Made by a program: the position numbers and the translations under genes. A stretch of 64,000 bases of DNA from Naganishia liquefaciens (lineage: Eukaryota > Basidiomycota > Tremellomycetes > Filobasidiales > Filobasidiaceae): the NCBI GenBank assembly GCA_013423385.1, contig BLZA01000030.1, positions 1,195,168 to 1,259,167 on the forward strand. The letters run 5' to 3'. The notes beneath the pieces were generated by a model. That model made no database searches and had not been told where the DNA came from. It saw only the letters and a list, made by a program, of their open reading frames with translations. Positions 44,841 through 56,846 of the stretch are shown here, piece by piece; positions within the stretch are counted from its first letter, which is position 1; every line of letters begins with the position of its first letter.

Positions 44841-44965
44841 GCGTGAAGTTATAGGGAACCAGCCAAGAGACAATAATGATACCGATCAAACCTGCCTACT
44901 TGTCGACATCTATAGTAAAGAGATGAATCGTATTGTACAACCAATGATCATGCGTGCGTTATTGA

Positions 44966-45831
44966 CTACCGCTCGTCAAGTTCATATGCTTCGGCATCCG
45001 CTAACCGCTCCAGATCGGGATCCATTGCGTTCCCCAGACCTTCTTTCATTTCCCTTCGCACACAAAGCTATGTAGGACCGTAAGCACTATATATCGACCT
45101 CAGACGTCAGACGTACCTGCTCTGCTCCAATAATCATTAAAACCGTTCCCACGATCATAACCGCCCAGAAGAAGAATGTCGTCGGAATATGACCGCCGGC
45201 GTGATATGTAGTTATAACGACATGTATAGAGGTGAGGGTACATGCAAAGTCAAGTACGAGGGTTGGTTTCCTGACAAAGTAGTATATCGGAATGATGCTG
45301 AATGTGTGGTGAGCGATAGAAGGGGTAATTGTTCACCTGCACTCACTCGAACAGACAGACGAGAACCCAGAGACCGGCTAAAACCCAGCCGCGCGTATAA
45401 CTGACTCCATAATCCCATACTTCGTAGTGATCGTCGTTGTCGTTGGTGACAGCGTAATGAGAGGGCACGTCCATCTCGCGTTTATATATGTGCTGCGTTG
45501 TCGGCCCGAATTGTAATGGCACATACAGCGTCCCGTTGGCTGGCTTTCTTGCCAAATCCAGCAACGACCGTTTCTCTATTTCACCATCCCGTCGCTTCAT
45601 CCCTGGGGGATGCCTCGGTAGTCTTGGAGCAGTCGACCGACTCGCAATCTCCCGCCAATCCAGAATGTAGCCCGTCACCCTCGGTCCGCCTGCGTAGGTC
45701 AACGCATCTGGGTTTGTCGTGTATTCCAGTATTGGCGGCGCGAGAAGGGCGAATACGAGGTAGTGAATAGTTTGCAGGGATATGATCTGCGAGATAATGA
45801 GGACTGGGTCCCAGCCCTGGATCCGGCGCAT
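44966..45831 (-). CDS. SYS1: Golgi membrane protein Sys1
   Basis: Four-pass trans-Golgi protein that recruits the GTPase Arl3 (ARFRP1) and so controls Golgi tethering. Exons (minus): 45831-45347, 45297-45117 and 45067-44966, giving 255 residues. It starts MRRIQGWDPVLIISQIISLQ, then TIHYLVFALLAPPI. Later blocks are YEVWDYGVSYTRGWVLAGLW, IIPIYYFVRKPTLVLDFACT, TYHAGGHIPTTFFFWAVMIV and LMIIGAEQLCVRREMKEG. The W-D-P..IxxQ, D(F/Y)xxT...H and LCxRxExKE elements are the family core. A hydrophilic loop between helices 1 and 2 (about residues 55-110) is longer than in yeast or human. It is convergent with the SMP-30 gene (125 bases) and divergent from MED17 (245 bases). Confidence 0.93.
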
Positions 45832-46076
45832 GATGTCGATTGTGGAAAAAGCAGCGGGTTGACGGGAAGTTACAGCGTGTCATCATATCATGCATGATCT
45901 GCATGGCATGTTGATCGATGGACCGATTGTTCCTTTGCATCCGACAGTATGAGTTCCGAGTTGCCATACATCTTACCTTGTGTGGTTGTGGCACGTAATG
46001 GTGTTCCAGGAAACTGTCACCACACCAGATTGCGCAGCAGCCTGATCACCCTGGGCTGTCCGCTTCATTACAAACA

Positions 46077-48538
46077 ATGGTTCTTTCGCTCGAGCCTTTC
46101 CCGCAGCGTGTGAGCAGACGACCGCCTGTCACCGCCATAGACAGGAAGGAGACCGCCGTCTTGGCTTTCGACAAGGATTCTGCAGTTGGAGATGTCATTT
46201 GGGACGTGTATGTTGAGCATGACTTGAATCAAGGTCCATTGACATTCAGCCATGATTGTGTACAGGGCTCGCCCTCCAGCGGATGGGTACAACCAGGCTA
46301 TACGAGACGTTTTGGTTCGCAAACCCGCCCGGTTCTTCGATGTTACCCTCCAAGCTGTGGAGCGAGAAGATGCCGAGAAGGACGCAAAACAGGATGAAGA
46401 TGACGGGTCACAATTGAAAGATCCCGACGATGAGGACAAGGCGGATTCGGCAACCTTATCGGATAACGTGATCAATGTCAATGGGAAGATGATGACTATT
46501 CAAGAAATGGGTCAGATGAAAGTGGAACTTCATCAAACCCTGGGGTACGTTAGCTCCGACAGCGCATAGTCGGCAATCTAAGGAACTCCCACTTTCAGGG
46601 TCGCCTGGAACGAACTCAACAAAATCGCAGAACTGTGCCGGTCTTTAATTTCCTCGCAGCCGCATCCATATGTGCTACCGCCCAACGAGGCCACGGCTTC
46701 TATTCCCGCAAAAAGCCTCACTGGTACCGTTGCGGATCGGTCGCCACCAAATCAAGCTGTCCGACTTCTTGCAGACACCAAACTCGCGGTTGTGCGGCAT
46801 ATCGATGCAGTAAAACGCGCAAATGAGGTCTTGAGTAATGGTTCAAAGCAACTTCGAGCGTTGAATGCGCAGGAGGAGACGTATTGGAGCAACGTGCTAC
46901 GCATCGGTGGTTTTGGCGGGAGGACTGAAGCAATGACGGAAGTTAAAGAGAATGTTGCGGACGCTCAGCCGACTTCGAGTACTCTTGGAGACGCTCTCTC
47001 GTCCTGGTCTCTTCTGCCACGTCCTCTGAGCAATGGGGTCCCGCCGCCTCGACAAATGGCAACGGATGTGATGGTACCCTACGCTCCAGATGAAGGTCAG
47101 TCGTCGAAATAGTCTTCCCACCTCACACATTCACCTGTGCTGATCTGAGCCACAGCCGCGCCTCCTTTCAGGGCACTGGCTATGGTCATGATGGCGCAGC
47201 GGGACTCCGAGAGCGAGCAGGCCAAGGAACTTGTTGAGAGTCCCATAATCTACAGAGCTCGCAGAAATAAACGACTGCGCATCTGTGTAAAATCGAATAC
47301 GGGGTGTCAAACGTATAGCCGAGTGTCAGGCCTGGCGGATCCGGGAATGCAGGAGCCCACAGAAAGGGATATCGGTAAGGCCCAGGCTGAGATGTTTGAT
47401 GACGAAGTCTTCGAGATGGTATGTCCGTCAATACATCCGAAGCTTCTTGGCTAAGTTGTTCACCATACTGTTCACAGATCCGAGCAGAGGCTCAAAACTC
47501 CCCGACACTAAATACCCGGAGCTCTGCGGATCAGATTTCGATTGATGCTGTTCCGGGCGAGGAATTGGTCTTTGAGATGGTAAGCCGGGCTGAACGAGGA
47601 GCGACACTCGTAATGCTGACATCAAGTGATGCTCTAGGTTGACACGGACGATACCTTTGAAGAACAGAAAAATGGAAGCGTGACAATATCAACGCAAGCA
47701 ATCCTTCTTGCCGCTCTGCTTCGCTTGGGAATGATCAAGATATACCGCGCTCGCAAAGCCGCGGCCATAGAAGGCAAGCCATCTCAGGATCGATTGCTTG
47801 CGCCAGTAATAGCGTACATGCACTATCAAGCCTTCTGTCGACAATTGTTTCAGATTCTCCGAGGTTTCCAAATAGCGATGCAGACTGCTGGATTCCAACT
47901 AGAAATCCTCAAGAGCACCGGCGGCCCTTCGGGCGGTCTCGACTGGGACGGGCTGATCGGGGACAGACCCCTGAAGGAGAATGAGGGTCGATCCAGTCTG
48001 AAGGGGAACGTGGAGTTGTTGGTTAACAAGAGGTGAAGCGACATGCTTTTTCTTCCGAAACGATGGCTGATCATCACTCAATAGGACGTTCTGTACGATA
48101 CTATTGTCCACGGACGCGCATCTGACGATAGTGTTCACACATTCGACGTTCAATTCGCAAGATATTGCGCAACTTCCCCTCTTTCTGAGTCGAGAGCTCC
48201 GGCGGGAGATCATTTCGGTATTCGTCGACAGTCTGAAATCCTTCAGTCCCTCTGTCCAATTTCATGCAAACGAAGTTGCTGGCATCATCAAAACGAAACG
48301 GACGAAATTGTGGGTAAAGCATATTGTCCGCCAGACCCCTCAGACTAACGCTTTGCAATGCCCCAGAGAGATTGCCTTTACTCTTGAAGGCGCACCTAGA
48401 ATCTGGGCACAAGCTTCCATCATTAACGAGCCAAAGGAGAACGCTAGCAGCGAGCATCTTACAGCAAACGATCGCATAACAATCGAGCACTATACGGGGG
48501 CAACATCACTCATCGAATGGACAAAACACAAACTGTAG
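46077..48538 (+). CDS. MED17: Mediator subunit 17 (MED17/Srb4)
   Basis: Scaffold of the Mediator head module, linking activators to RNA polymerase II. Exons 46077-46233, 46280-46544, 46599-47095, 47156-47418, 47478-47579, 47638-48032 and 48085-48538 give 710 residues. Conserved elements are the N-terminal LSLEPFPQR; a hinge followed by acidic sequence; the coiled-coil region NEVLSNGSKQLRALNAQEET / YWSNVLRIG; RNKRLRIC; KAQAEMFDDEVFEMIRAEAQ, matching the human block around AQ..L..KEIFAQLSREA; and the C-terminal domain around TISTQAILLAALLRLGMIKI / YRARKA. Assignment rests on order and spacing of these blocks with only modest identity, so it is likely rather than certain. All seven exons join in phase. 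Confidence 0.75.
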
Positions 48539-48984
48539 TCAGCGTTGGAATGCGCTGTCATAGTTATCATCCGCGCACCATGGCTTAGCTCGTACTTGGC
48601 CATCTCTGCTCACGTACGGTAATTCGTACCGATGTCCGCGTCGGTAGAAGCAGTTGTCGACTTTCTGACTTCGAGGTATTTCCTTGAACCGCATCAGAGT
48701 CGCAACCGAGAGAAACGAATTGGCGGCTGTATGCACGAAATCTGCAATCGGAAAGCGAATCAACGCAATGAATACGTTGTTATGAGAAAGGCGCAAGAAA
48801 TACGTCTTTGATTGCGGCCCGTGACTTCGCGACAAGGCCCAGCAGCGCATCATAGATGAATAACCATCGAGTTGACAAGCTTGATGAGAAAAGACCGCTT
48901 GAATGCCTTCAGATGTAGATGTTTATATACCCAGTGATATATCATGCATTCTGGCTCAGGTTGTTTTTGCTTTCTCGTTCCTCA
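48539..48984. other. Intergenic between convergent genes
   Basis: 446 bases between MED17 and SWD1. A short minus-strand open stretch (48853-48539) has no recognisable product. Nothing else is seen. Confidence 0.4.
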
Positions 48985-51253
48985 CTACAGTCTAATGACA
49001 TCCTCTTCAGCCTCACCCAACTCGACGCTCTCCAAGTCGATGTGAGGGAAGAAGCTGGCATCATCATCGTCGTCCGGCCAGAGGGACTGCCAATATTTAG
49101 CGGCAGCTCCGCCGAAATCCGCTATGTTTAGGAGCGGTGTTGCCGCATCGGCCTGTGTCGTATGACTACCGTCCAATGGCGCCTCGTCTGATTTTAGGAC
49201 CTGCACGTGCTGATCCTCTTCTGCTCTTTTCCTTCTGTCCAGCTCCTCCTCATCCTCCTTCAAGGCTTGGTCAGTCGAGGGACCAGATTTGCACCTTTGG
49301 AAAACGTACAATGTCGAATTCGTCTTCCTTTTCCTCGTATTCGCGGTTCTCCTCCAATTCTTCAAAACCTGGTGCAAAGGAACTCCAGTTCTCGACCACT
49401 GCCGTTTGCCAGATATTCACAGTTCCTGCTGATGTCACAGAAGAGATGATGGGTTTGGTGGGATGCCACTTTCACAATGTGCAAAAATGAGAGCTGTGAC
49501 TCGCCTCGTTCGGTACACGCTTGACACTCACATCGCAATCGTCGAGGGAATCTTTGGGTCCTTCAAGCACCTTGACTAGTGTACCTGTCGCGCGGTCCCA
49601 TATATAAATGTTATGGGAGACTTTCGTTGCAGCACCTGATTGGGCAAGTCCCTTTAGTTCAGGCAGCCCTCGGCCAATTTCGAAGAAGGCTCACCGCCCA
49701 TCACATATTCAGCATCTCCACTAAAACCGACTGCATTCCATGGCGTTCTGCTGACCTGATCTTGAAATTTGTGCAGAGGGATGACAGAAACCTCAGCTCG
49801 CCGGAGGTTCAGCGCCGGCTCGAGAGATGGTTCGGGAGCTTCCGCTGATGCCGATTCTGTAGTTACAGATTCCTGGTGATCGACGAACATGACGCGAACG
49901 GCACGGTCCGTCGAGTTGACGACGAGGTATCTGAAAGGAGAGTTGCGGCTCAGCGACTAAGAGCAGAAGGAGGTGAGATCTGATACCAACTTCCCAGAAC
50001 GGTCAAAGGAAATTTGCTTCAACGCTGTTGTGGATATCTTGGTGCGATTCACGAGCTGATGAGGAGAGTGAGAAGAGAGACGTGCAAACGGTCAAAGATC
50101 TTACCCATCTCGTACGTGCATCAAAGATGAGAAGATCCCCTTGACTGGTTCCCGCATATATCCACTCTCCTGAGGGGTGAAAAGTCGCAAATGTGAAAAT
50201 ATTTCTAGCATTGGTAGCGATCAGCCGAGCAGCGATTAAAGGGGCCCATCGCTCACGATGCAAGGGTCGACGACCCAGGCGCTTCTGCGAACCGATCCTG
50301 CACTCCGGCATGCACCTCTTCGGGCTCCTCGGTCGCCAGCGATGTGACGTTATCCGACTGAGCCTGCGCGGAATCTTGCTCGACTGCATGAGCGCCGCTG
50401 GTACTCCGCTGTGACGGCGTTCGATCACGCGCCTCTTCCTGCGTCTGATCACGCAGCCAGCATATTTTGCGACGTTCGGTCGCTTTGGCGGAAACATCCC
50501 CGTTGCGCATTGCATCTGTGTTCTGACCTGAAGCATTTTCGGATGGCGGGAGGTACACCATCGCCACTTCATGTGTTGATGTCGTGGCCAGTATTATGCG
50601 GCTAGTATGTGGGTGAAATTCGGCCGTGACGAGTGAGACATCGAACAAGATAGAATCTCGCATTGGAGATGTCGGGTAGTCAGACATGTCGTCGATAGTA
50701 TCTGTTCGATCGTCCATTGCACTTGGTTCTATCTCGATTGGAGGCTCTGGTGTCGATCGCGTGCGTTTCCGCTTGGTCGTGGATGGCACATGCCGTTTGT
50801 ACGCTTGCCTTCTGCGCAATGGTGGCATGTTCTGATCCGTATAGAAGAGGTCCCAGACGATGCATTTCCAATCCTTTGATGCTGATAGCAGATATCTGCC
50901 ATGCCTAGACCAGCTGCTTGGCGAGCGCTGTGTCAGCGGATTCATTTCCGGGTACCTGTAGATTGCTCACCTTAGGCTTTCCACAGCTTTCACGTGGCCA
51001 TCGTAACTTCGAATGATATCTTTTGTATCGAGGTCAAGCACTTCCACCAAGCCATCCGAGCATCCGCTGGCGAGCAAATGCCCCGCCCAGATCCCTCTTG
51101 TCTTGTTGAAGCGGCATCGCTGAGCGGTAGAATCTATTGCGGCATCTACGGCATCCGGATAATCTTGCGCGAACGGATCTGGGCAAGGGTAGATTTAGCT
51201 CAAGACTGGTGCAGATAGCGATGATTCGACCTACTGAGGAGCTGTTGATTCAT
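48985..51253 (-). CDS. SWD1: COMPASS H3K4 methyltransferase subunit Swd1 (RbBP5)
   Basis: WD40 subunit that, with Bre2/Ash2, activates Set1 for histone H3 Lys4 methylation. Exons (minus): 51253-51235, 51178-50971, 50913-50257, 50204-50105, 50055-49991, 49930-49695, 49635-49532, 49468-49310 and 49257-48985, giving 606 residues. It starts MNQQLLNPFAQDYPDAVDAA, matching human RBBP5 MNLELLESFGQNYPE. Propeller blades include LLASGCSDGLVEVLDLDTKD, YLLSASKDWKCIVWDLF, YLVVNSTDRAVRVMF and NIYIWDRATGTLVKVLEGPK. The RBBP5 signature WHPTKPIISSV leads to ENWSSFAPGFEELEENREYE and EKEDEFDIEDEEE. A long disordered acidic/basic insert after blade 2 (about residues 115-290) is absent from human RBBP5. The exon 5 donor is GTTGGT, weak but required by phase. 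Confidence 0.93.
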
Positions 51254-51570
51254 GGCAGCGTCGACTGCCTCAAAAAAACGGCGTGTTCTTGTTGCGAGTC
51301 ACCAGGACGAGGGGCACTGCTTTCAATGGACAATACCGTTCACACATCCCATCCCGTCAACAATCCGAGGTGATCGATTGACAAAGTAAACAACACCTAT
51401 GTTGCATCGCTGCAGGCATCGGAGGGTCTTCGACTTTGGCTTTCGATGTGGTTCATCGCCGTAAATTGTATGATACATTGTGCTAGAGGTCACTAATAAG
51501 GCTACAATGTGTCATTCATGCAAAAATATCGTTGATATCGTCCATCCTGCCTATTGAACCCGGCCTTCCA
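51254..51570. other. SWD1 promoter interval
   Basis: 317 bases between the SWD1 start and the 3' end of the LAA2-like gene upstream of it on the same strand. No motif is recognised. Confidence 0.35.
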
Positions 51571-53300
51571 TTATCTCGACATCTGCATCCCGGGGCTGTT
51601 CATCCGTCGTGGCGTGTTCATCCCAGACAGTGTCATGCTGCTCCGCTTCACGCTACCCTTTCTGAATAGGCCACCGCCCGTGCCTCCTCCTCCACCCCCG
51701 ACGCTCTCCCCCGCCTTTATACGTTGCGCCTGAGCGATTAATCCGGCGATTTGGTCATTTTTCTGTTTGTTGTCGTCTTTGCGGATTTCTTGAATCTGTT
51801 TGAGATGTGCGACGAGAGCTGACGCGCTGGAGCAGGCGGCGACGAGGTCCTGTTGCATACGTGTCAGGTAGGCAGCAGGTACGAGACCTAATTGATCTGT
51901 TTGATCGACCGATTTTTCGTCGATGAGTCAAGGTTGAAGGGGAAAAGCAGATTGACTCGCCTTCACGGTATGATAATAAGCGTTCTGCCCTTTCCTTGTC
52001 GAATTTTGGTGCTTCCCCGAGCTTGCGCTCGTCTTTTGTTCGTTGGCGTTCTTGCGCTCCGAGTCCATTGCGGCCCGCGGCAGCTCTCGCTTCACTCTCC
52101 TTGGTGACGATCTTTAAAGGAGGTAGTCGAGTCGAGTCGACCTAGATGGATACACGAATATTAGTAGACAATGGGAATATTACTTAAGCACACACTCACT
52201 TCGTCAAGATTCACCGGTACTCCGAGCGAGATAAGCTGTTCTCTCCGCACGCGCGACCGTTTCCAGTCGAGCGGTTTTAGATCCGGTGGCGTTATCAGTT
52301 GTGTGTAGAGCTCTCGACTGCTCGTGAATATGTCAGTAGGAGCAAGATCTGTATGACACTTAAGCCCACCTCGTTTCGGTATAAAGGATCTGTTGGATTC
52401 CGTCGACTTGCCGGATGGGTTCCCGAGTAAGATGGGAACAGAGAGTGTCATCTCGACGGGTGGGAAATATAGCATCCAAAAGGGTTGATATCTGGTCCTG
52501 CAAGTCTGCTGGGGGAAAGGGCTCCAAATTGAGGGATTTCTGAACCAGCAAGGATTGGTAGAGATCTAAGGGCTGGAAGCACGACAGCTTACAAGTGGCG
52601 GCGGTCTATTCGGGTCATCCCACACGCTCTCTTCTGGTTCGTCCGTGAATCCTCCTAACGTGCCATCTGAGGGCAGTACGCCGAATGCCGATTGGGATTC
52701 CGTTGTTTCGGCCGGAGGCGCGGCGTCGAAATCTTCAAAGTCTCCGAAATCACCAAAGTCGTCATCCGCTGGCGGTGCAAAGGAACCCGTTCCCCCTTTC
52801 GGCTCCGTTTGGGCAGTTGCCAGAGGCTGAGGTGAATCAAAGTCGCCAAAGCCGTCATCTTCTTCCTCGTCGAACGCAGGTTCTGGTATTCTCGGTGAAG
52901 CGGTGAGGTGATTCGGTATCGGTTCAGGAGAGACTTGATTCGGTGACTCGTGTTCTGGTAGTGTGTCTCTTTCCAGTACTTTCTCCTCACTTTCCTCGAG
53001 CGGGCCATTCGACTCTTGCAAGTTAGCAGACTGTGTCGATACCGCCAGATCTGATTCTGCATTCGAGCTGCTTTCCTCTTCGTGAGATACTTTCCCGCTG
53101 TCCGATTGCGTCCAGGCGACTTCTTCCTCTGCAAGCTTGTTCCCTGAGGCCAGAATATCCTGCCCGTCCTTTTCGTCAACAATCGTCCGCTGTTGTGGCT
53201 GATTCGGAATCCCCCAAATGTCCCGATCAGAGAGCTTGGGCGAGTTGCCGGGCGAGGCGGCGTCTGCCCATGCCGACGAGCCTAGGTCGTCGAGGCTCAT
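51571..53300 (-). CDS. LAA2-like AP-1 accessory protein (DUF5102-type)
   Basis: Exons (minus): 53300-52593, 52572-52370, 52320-52200, 52141-51961 and 51887-51571, giving 509 residues. The first 230 residues are disordered and acidic, with repeated DFG/F motifs (DDGFGDFDSPQ, then DDDFGDFGDFEDFDAAPPAE). Such motifs bind the gamma-ear of AP-1/GGA in known adaptors. A conserved globular block follows: SLLVQKSLNLEPFPPADLQD, SSRELYTQLITPPDLKPLDW and KRSRVRREQLISLGVPVNLD. Next come a charged segment and a C-terminal helix (DLVAACSSASALVAHLKQIQ). Yeast Laa2 has this layout and stabilises AP-1 at the trans-Golgi; the match is by architecture, hence tentative. The last intron is GC-AG (GAAG|GCGAGT at 51960), chosen because it alone keeps the frame (REGLVPAAYLTRMQQDLV). 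Confidence 0.55.
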
Positions 53301-53534
53301 GCTGCTTTCCGGACGAGTGATCAGAACAGTGTAAAGAGCGAATGGAAATGGGGGGAGCGCTCATATCGATGCGAGGGAAGCAGTTTGTAAGGGAAGTGAC
53401 GAATGAGCCTCGCGCTTCCAACAATTAGCGCGTGGGATGATCGGTACTCGTTAGATCCAAGACGACACGGCACACGGTCATCTGCATGTTGACCCTGTTG
53501 CGTGTCTACATCTCGTCTGCGATATCCAGACATC
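53301..53534. promoter_or_regulatory. Divergent promoter region, LAA2-like gene and NSP1
   Basis: 234 bases between divergent start codons. No TATA box or named element is recognised. Confidence 0.3.
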
Positions 53535-56383
53535 ATGGGTGGGTACAACAGGGACTGCGAGAGGCCGTGAGCTGATGCTAAGCACAGCCTTTTCATTCGG
53601 GAGCAACAACGCCAATTCCACAACGGGTGGGACGACGAACACGGGAAGGACGACAAATAGTTTGTTTGGTGGTGCGAATCCTGGTAAGCTCGTCATCTCG
53701 CTTGCCTCTATACAAGGCTGACGTAGATAATGTCGGCTAGGAACGGCAAATCGTGAGATGCATGACACCCTCCCTTCTGTTACTCATCATGCTCATGGAA
53801 TCCTTTCCCCTTTCTCCCCTCCTTTAGCCTTCTCGTTCGGCAATACGTCCACTACTTTGGCTTCTGCAACAGGTTCCACGACGCCGCAAAGCAAACCTCC
53901 GGCTCCTGCATTCGGTGCTGCGCCAGCATTCGGCTCAACTGGAGGAACTACCGGTGGCTTTGGATTCGGCGGATTCGGTGCCAAACCTGCTGCTGGTTCA
54001 GCATCAAATAGCGCACCGGGTACGGGAACAACAACTCCAGGAGGTCTGTTTAGCTCTGCAGCACCTGCCAATAACGTCGCACCTGCCCCGGCGACTGGTG
54101 GGTTCTCGTTTGGGGCGCCAGCTGCGACTCCCGCTGCTGATGCATCTAAGCCAGCTGGAAGCTTGTTTGGCGGATTTGGAGCCTCCGCAAATGCATCGGC
54201 GCCGGCCACAGCTAGTGGTACGACCTCTGCACCAACGACCAGCCTCTTTTCCGCGCCTGCAGCGACTACGACCGCGCCTGCGACATCGGCCCAGCCAGCT
54301 AGTACGAGTCTGTTCGGAGGTGGCGCTCTAGGGTGAGCTCATCGTTTTTTGTAAGGATGAGGGGAAACTGACTACTGAAAATCAGGGCGAAGCCTGCTTT
54401 TGGCGCACCTGCTGCCTCGACGACAGCGTAAGTATTGATGTTATCGTTCCTCCGTCCACGATATGAATCCCCTATTCGCAGAACCCCTGCTTCAACAACG
54501 CCTTCTCTCTTCGGCAAGCCAGCAGAACCTGCAAAGGACGGAAGTTCAACACCAAAGGCCGCTCCTCCAGCATTCTCATTCGCATCGGCGGCGTCAACAC
54601 AACCGCAACCTCCCGCAACTGCTTCCACGCAACCACCATCAACAGGCTTGTTCGGCCAAACTACGCAATCAAACTTGTTTGGACAAGCCGCACAGCCAAG
54701 CGCGGACGCAAGCAAGACGCAAAGCACGTCGACAACGACGGCTGATTCCGCGCCAAAGGCCCCTGCTATCTCGCTTGGTGCTCCAGCGTTAGTGATCCCA
54801 CTAATTCGACTTTGACGGAGCTAATAAAAGATGGGTTTCCAGTGCCACATCGTCTACTCCGTCTCTCTTCGGAAAGCCTGCAGAGACTCCTGCATCTGAC
54901 AAGGCTTCTGCGCCCACGGCCGCTCCTTCGGGTTTTTCTTTCGGAGCTCCGGCCGCTAAAACCGGCGGCGAGGCAGCAACGACGCCGGCAGCCCCCGCCG
55001 CTGCACCAGCTGCCGGCGGACTCTTCAGCTTTGCCAAACCTGCCGCGCCTACCGCTGCGCCTTCTACCGGGTCGTACGTATTTGTATTGACAATGTCACG
55101 GACTGCTAACGCTCCTTGTTTATAAAGCACTCCGGGACCTTCCACTCCTCAAGCTGCACCGCCTGCAGGTAGCCTCTTTGGTTTCGGTGCTAAGGCAGCC
55201 GAGCCCGCAAAGACCGCAGACGCGACCGCTACTGCCACCTCTACACCCAAAGAAGCTCCCAAAACGACCAGTCTTTTCAGCATGCCGACCGCGGCTCCGA
55301 CTGCGTCCGCAAAGGACGATGCAGCAAAAACTGCGGATGCGCCTACAGCTGCCAAACCTGCAGCTCCTTCATCGCTGTTTGGAAACCCCGGCGCGAAAGC
55401 CGCTGCGACAACGACCGGAACAAGCACGACTACAACTCCTGCTGTGCCCTCTCTGCTGGGCGGCGCTTCCGCAACGACTTCGGCACCAGCGGCGCAGGCT
55501 TCGATCGGCACTGCTGCTTCTACCGCAAAGGTCAGCGCTGCTCCCGAGCCCGCACCCTCCGTAGTCAAGGGCAAGACTTTCAACGAGATCGTCGAGCGAT
55601 TCGAAGCAGAGCTTGAAGACCAGGTTTCCAGATTCAAAGACCAAGCTGCTGAAGTTCGGGAATGGGACATGATCTTGATTGACAACTCGCAGAATGTAGG
55701 TACCTTCTCGCACAAAGTGTCACATTGACACATCGATAAACTGAAATATTCCGCAAAGATTGCTCGCCTCTACGACCAGATGCAGCGGGCCGAAGTTGAA
55801 CGACACAACATCCGTGCGGCCTTGGACGCCATCGATGCCAGGCAAGACAATCTGTTGGCGCAGGTGGATGAATACGAGTCGGTCGCCAACGAGGTTGTGG
55901 AGGGCATCGCGAACAACCGAAACATCGAAGGTGGACCGAGCCGTCCGGCGGATCTGCAGAGACAAGATGCGTAAGTGATCGGCGGAATCGGATTGAGCGA
56001 ATCTGACGCTCAACGTTTACAGTGCCCGACTCGCCGTCAAGCTGAACGACCAGTTGCGCGATCTCGGTAGCAATTTAACTGCCATGATCACAGAAATGAA
56101 TCAGCTGACCGGGAACGCGAGCGGAAGCTTGACATTCGGCGCTCAAGACGACGATGCAGGACCTCAGGATTCCCTCGCGCAGATCACCGCCATATTGAAC
56201 GCTCACGTATCAAGCTTGGAATGGATCAATAACAGCACTGAAGATATCGAAGCCAAGGTTACGCAGCTGGAGCGACAGATGGAAAATAGTCAAGGCGTTT
56301 CCGGTGCACTGAGCGCGTCGACATTGTCCCGATCTGGCATGCGCCGTCCGGGCAGTGGCTTGGGAGCCTCGCGATACCGATAG
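53535..56383 (+). CDS. NSP1: Central-channel FG nucleoporin Nsp1 (Nup62)
   Basis: FG-repeat subunit of the nuclear-pore Nup62/Nsp1-Nup57-Nup49 channel trimer. Exons: 53535-53538, 53588-53683, 53828-54332, 54386-54427, 54482-54787, 54843-55073, 55128-55695, 55759-55970 and 56023-56383, giving 774 residues. Residues 1-530 are an FG domain with FSFG, SLFG and GLFG units in Ala/Thr/Pro-rich spacers. The Nsp1_C coiled coil begins GKTFNEIVERFEAELEDQVS, then RFKDQAAEVREWDMILIDNS and QMQRAEVERHNIRAALDAID, matching yeast (SLDEI...W...L..Y...F..QA..V..WD..L). The first coding exon is only ATG-G, giving MAFSFGSNNA after splicing. The next in-frame ATG (MLSTAFSFG) inside the 49-base intron is the alternative start. 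Confidence 0.93.
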
Positions 56384-56846
56384 ACTGGACCGGATAGCAT
56401 ATACGATCGAGCGCCATTGGCCAGCGCGTGGACCAAATGCTAAATGCCCGAAGATCACGCTTCGGGTCGAAGATGTCGGTGTCTTCGCGTCTATGTAACA
56501 CTAGTACAGCTCGAGAGCGCATGATATTCGAGGTTGTGCAAGCCTTTGCATGTTGCATGAAGCTGGATCAATACCGAACTTCCTCACCTGGTCATCCCCA
56601 AATGATCTCCGAGTGTTGCTGAATATAGACTCTAAGGTGCTGCAATTGATCAATCGTACTGATCTGAACTGGACATCTCGCTAGCGACGATAAAGCTCCA
56701 TCTGACGCCTTCGTCAACTCTACCCCGAGCTGTCTGGCTTGACTCGTTTTCCAAAGGGAAGATGCATACACAGCTCGAAAGGACTGTCGCTCATCCCAGG
56801 GCGATGTAGGCGCCAAATGCTGCCTTTACATGCGAGATAGATCGTT
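56384..56846. other. Intergenic between convergent genes
   Basis: 463 bases between NSP1 and the C1-domain kinase. Only short overlapping open stretches. No feature is called. Confidence 0.4.
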
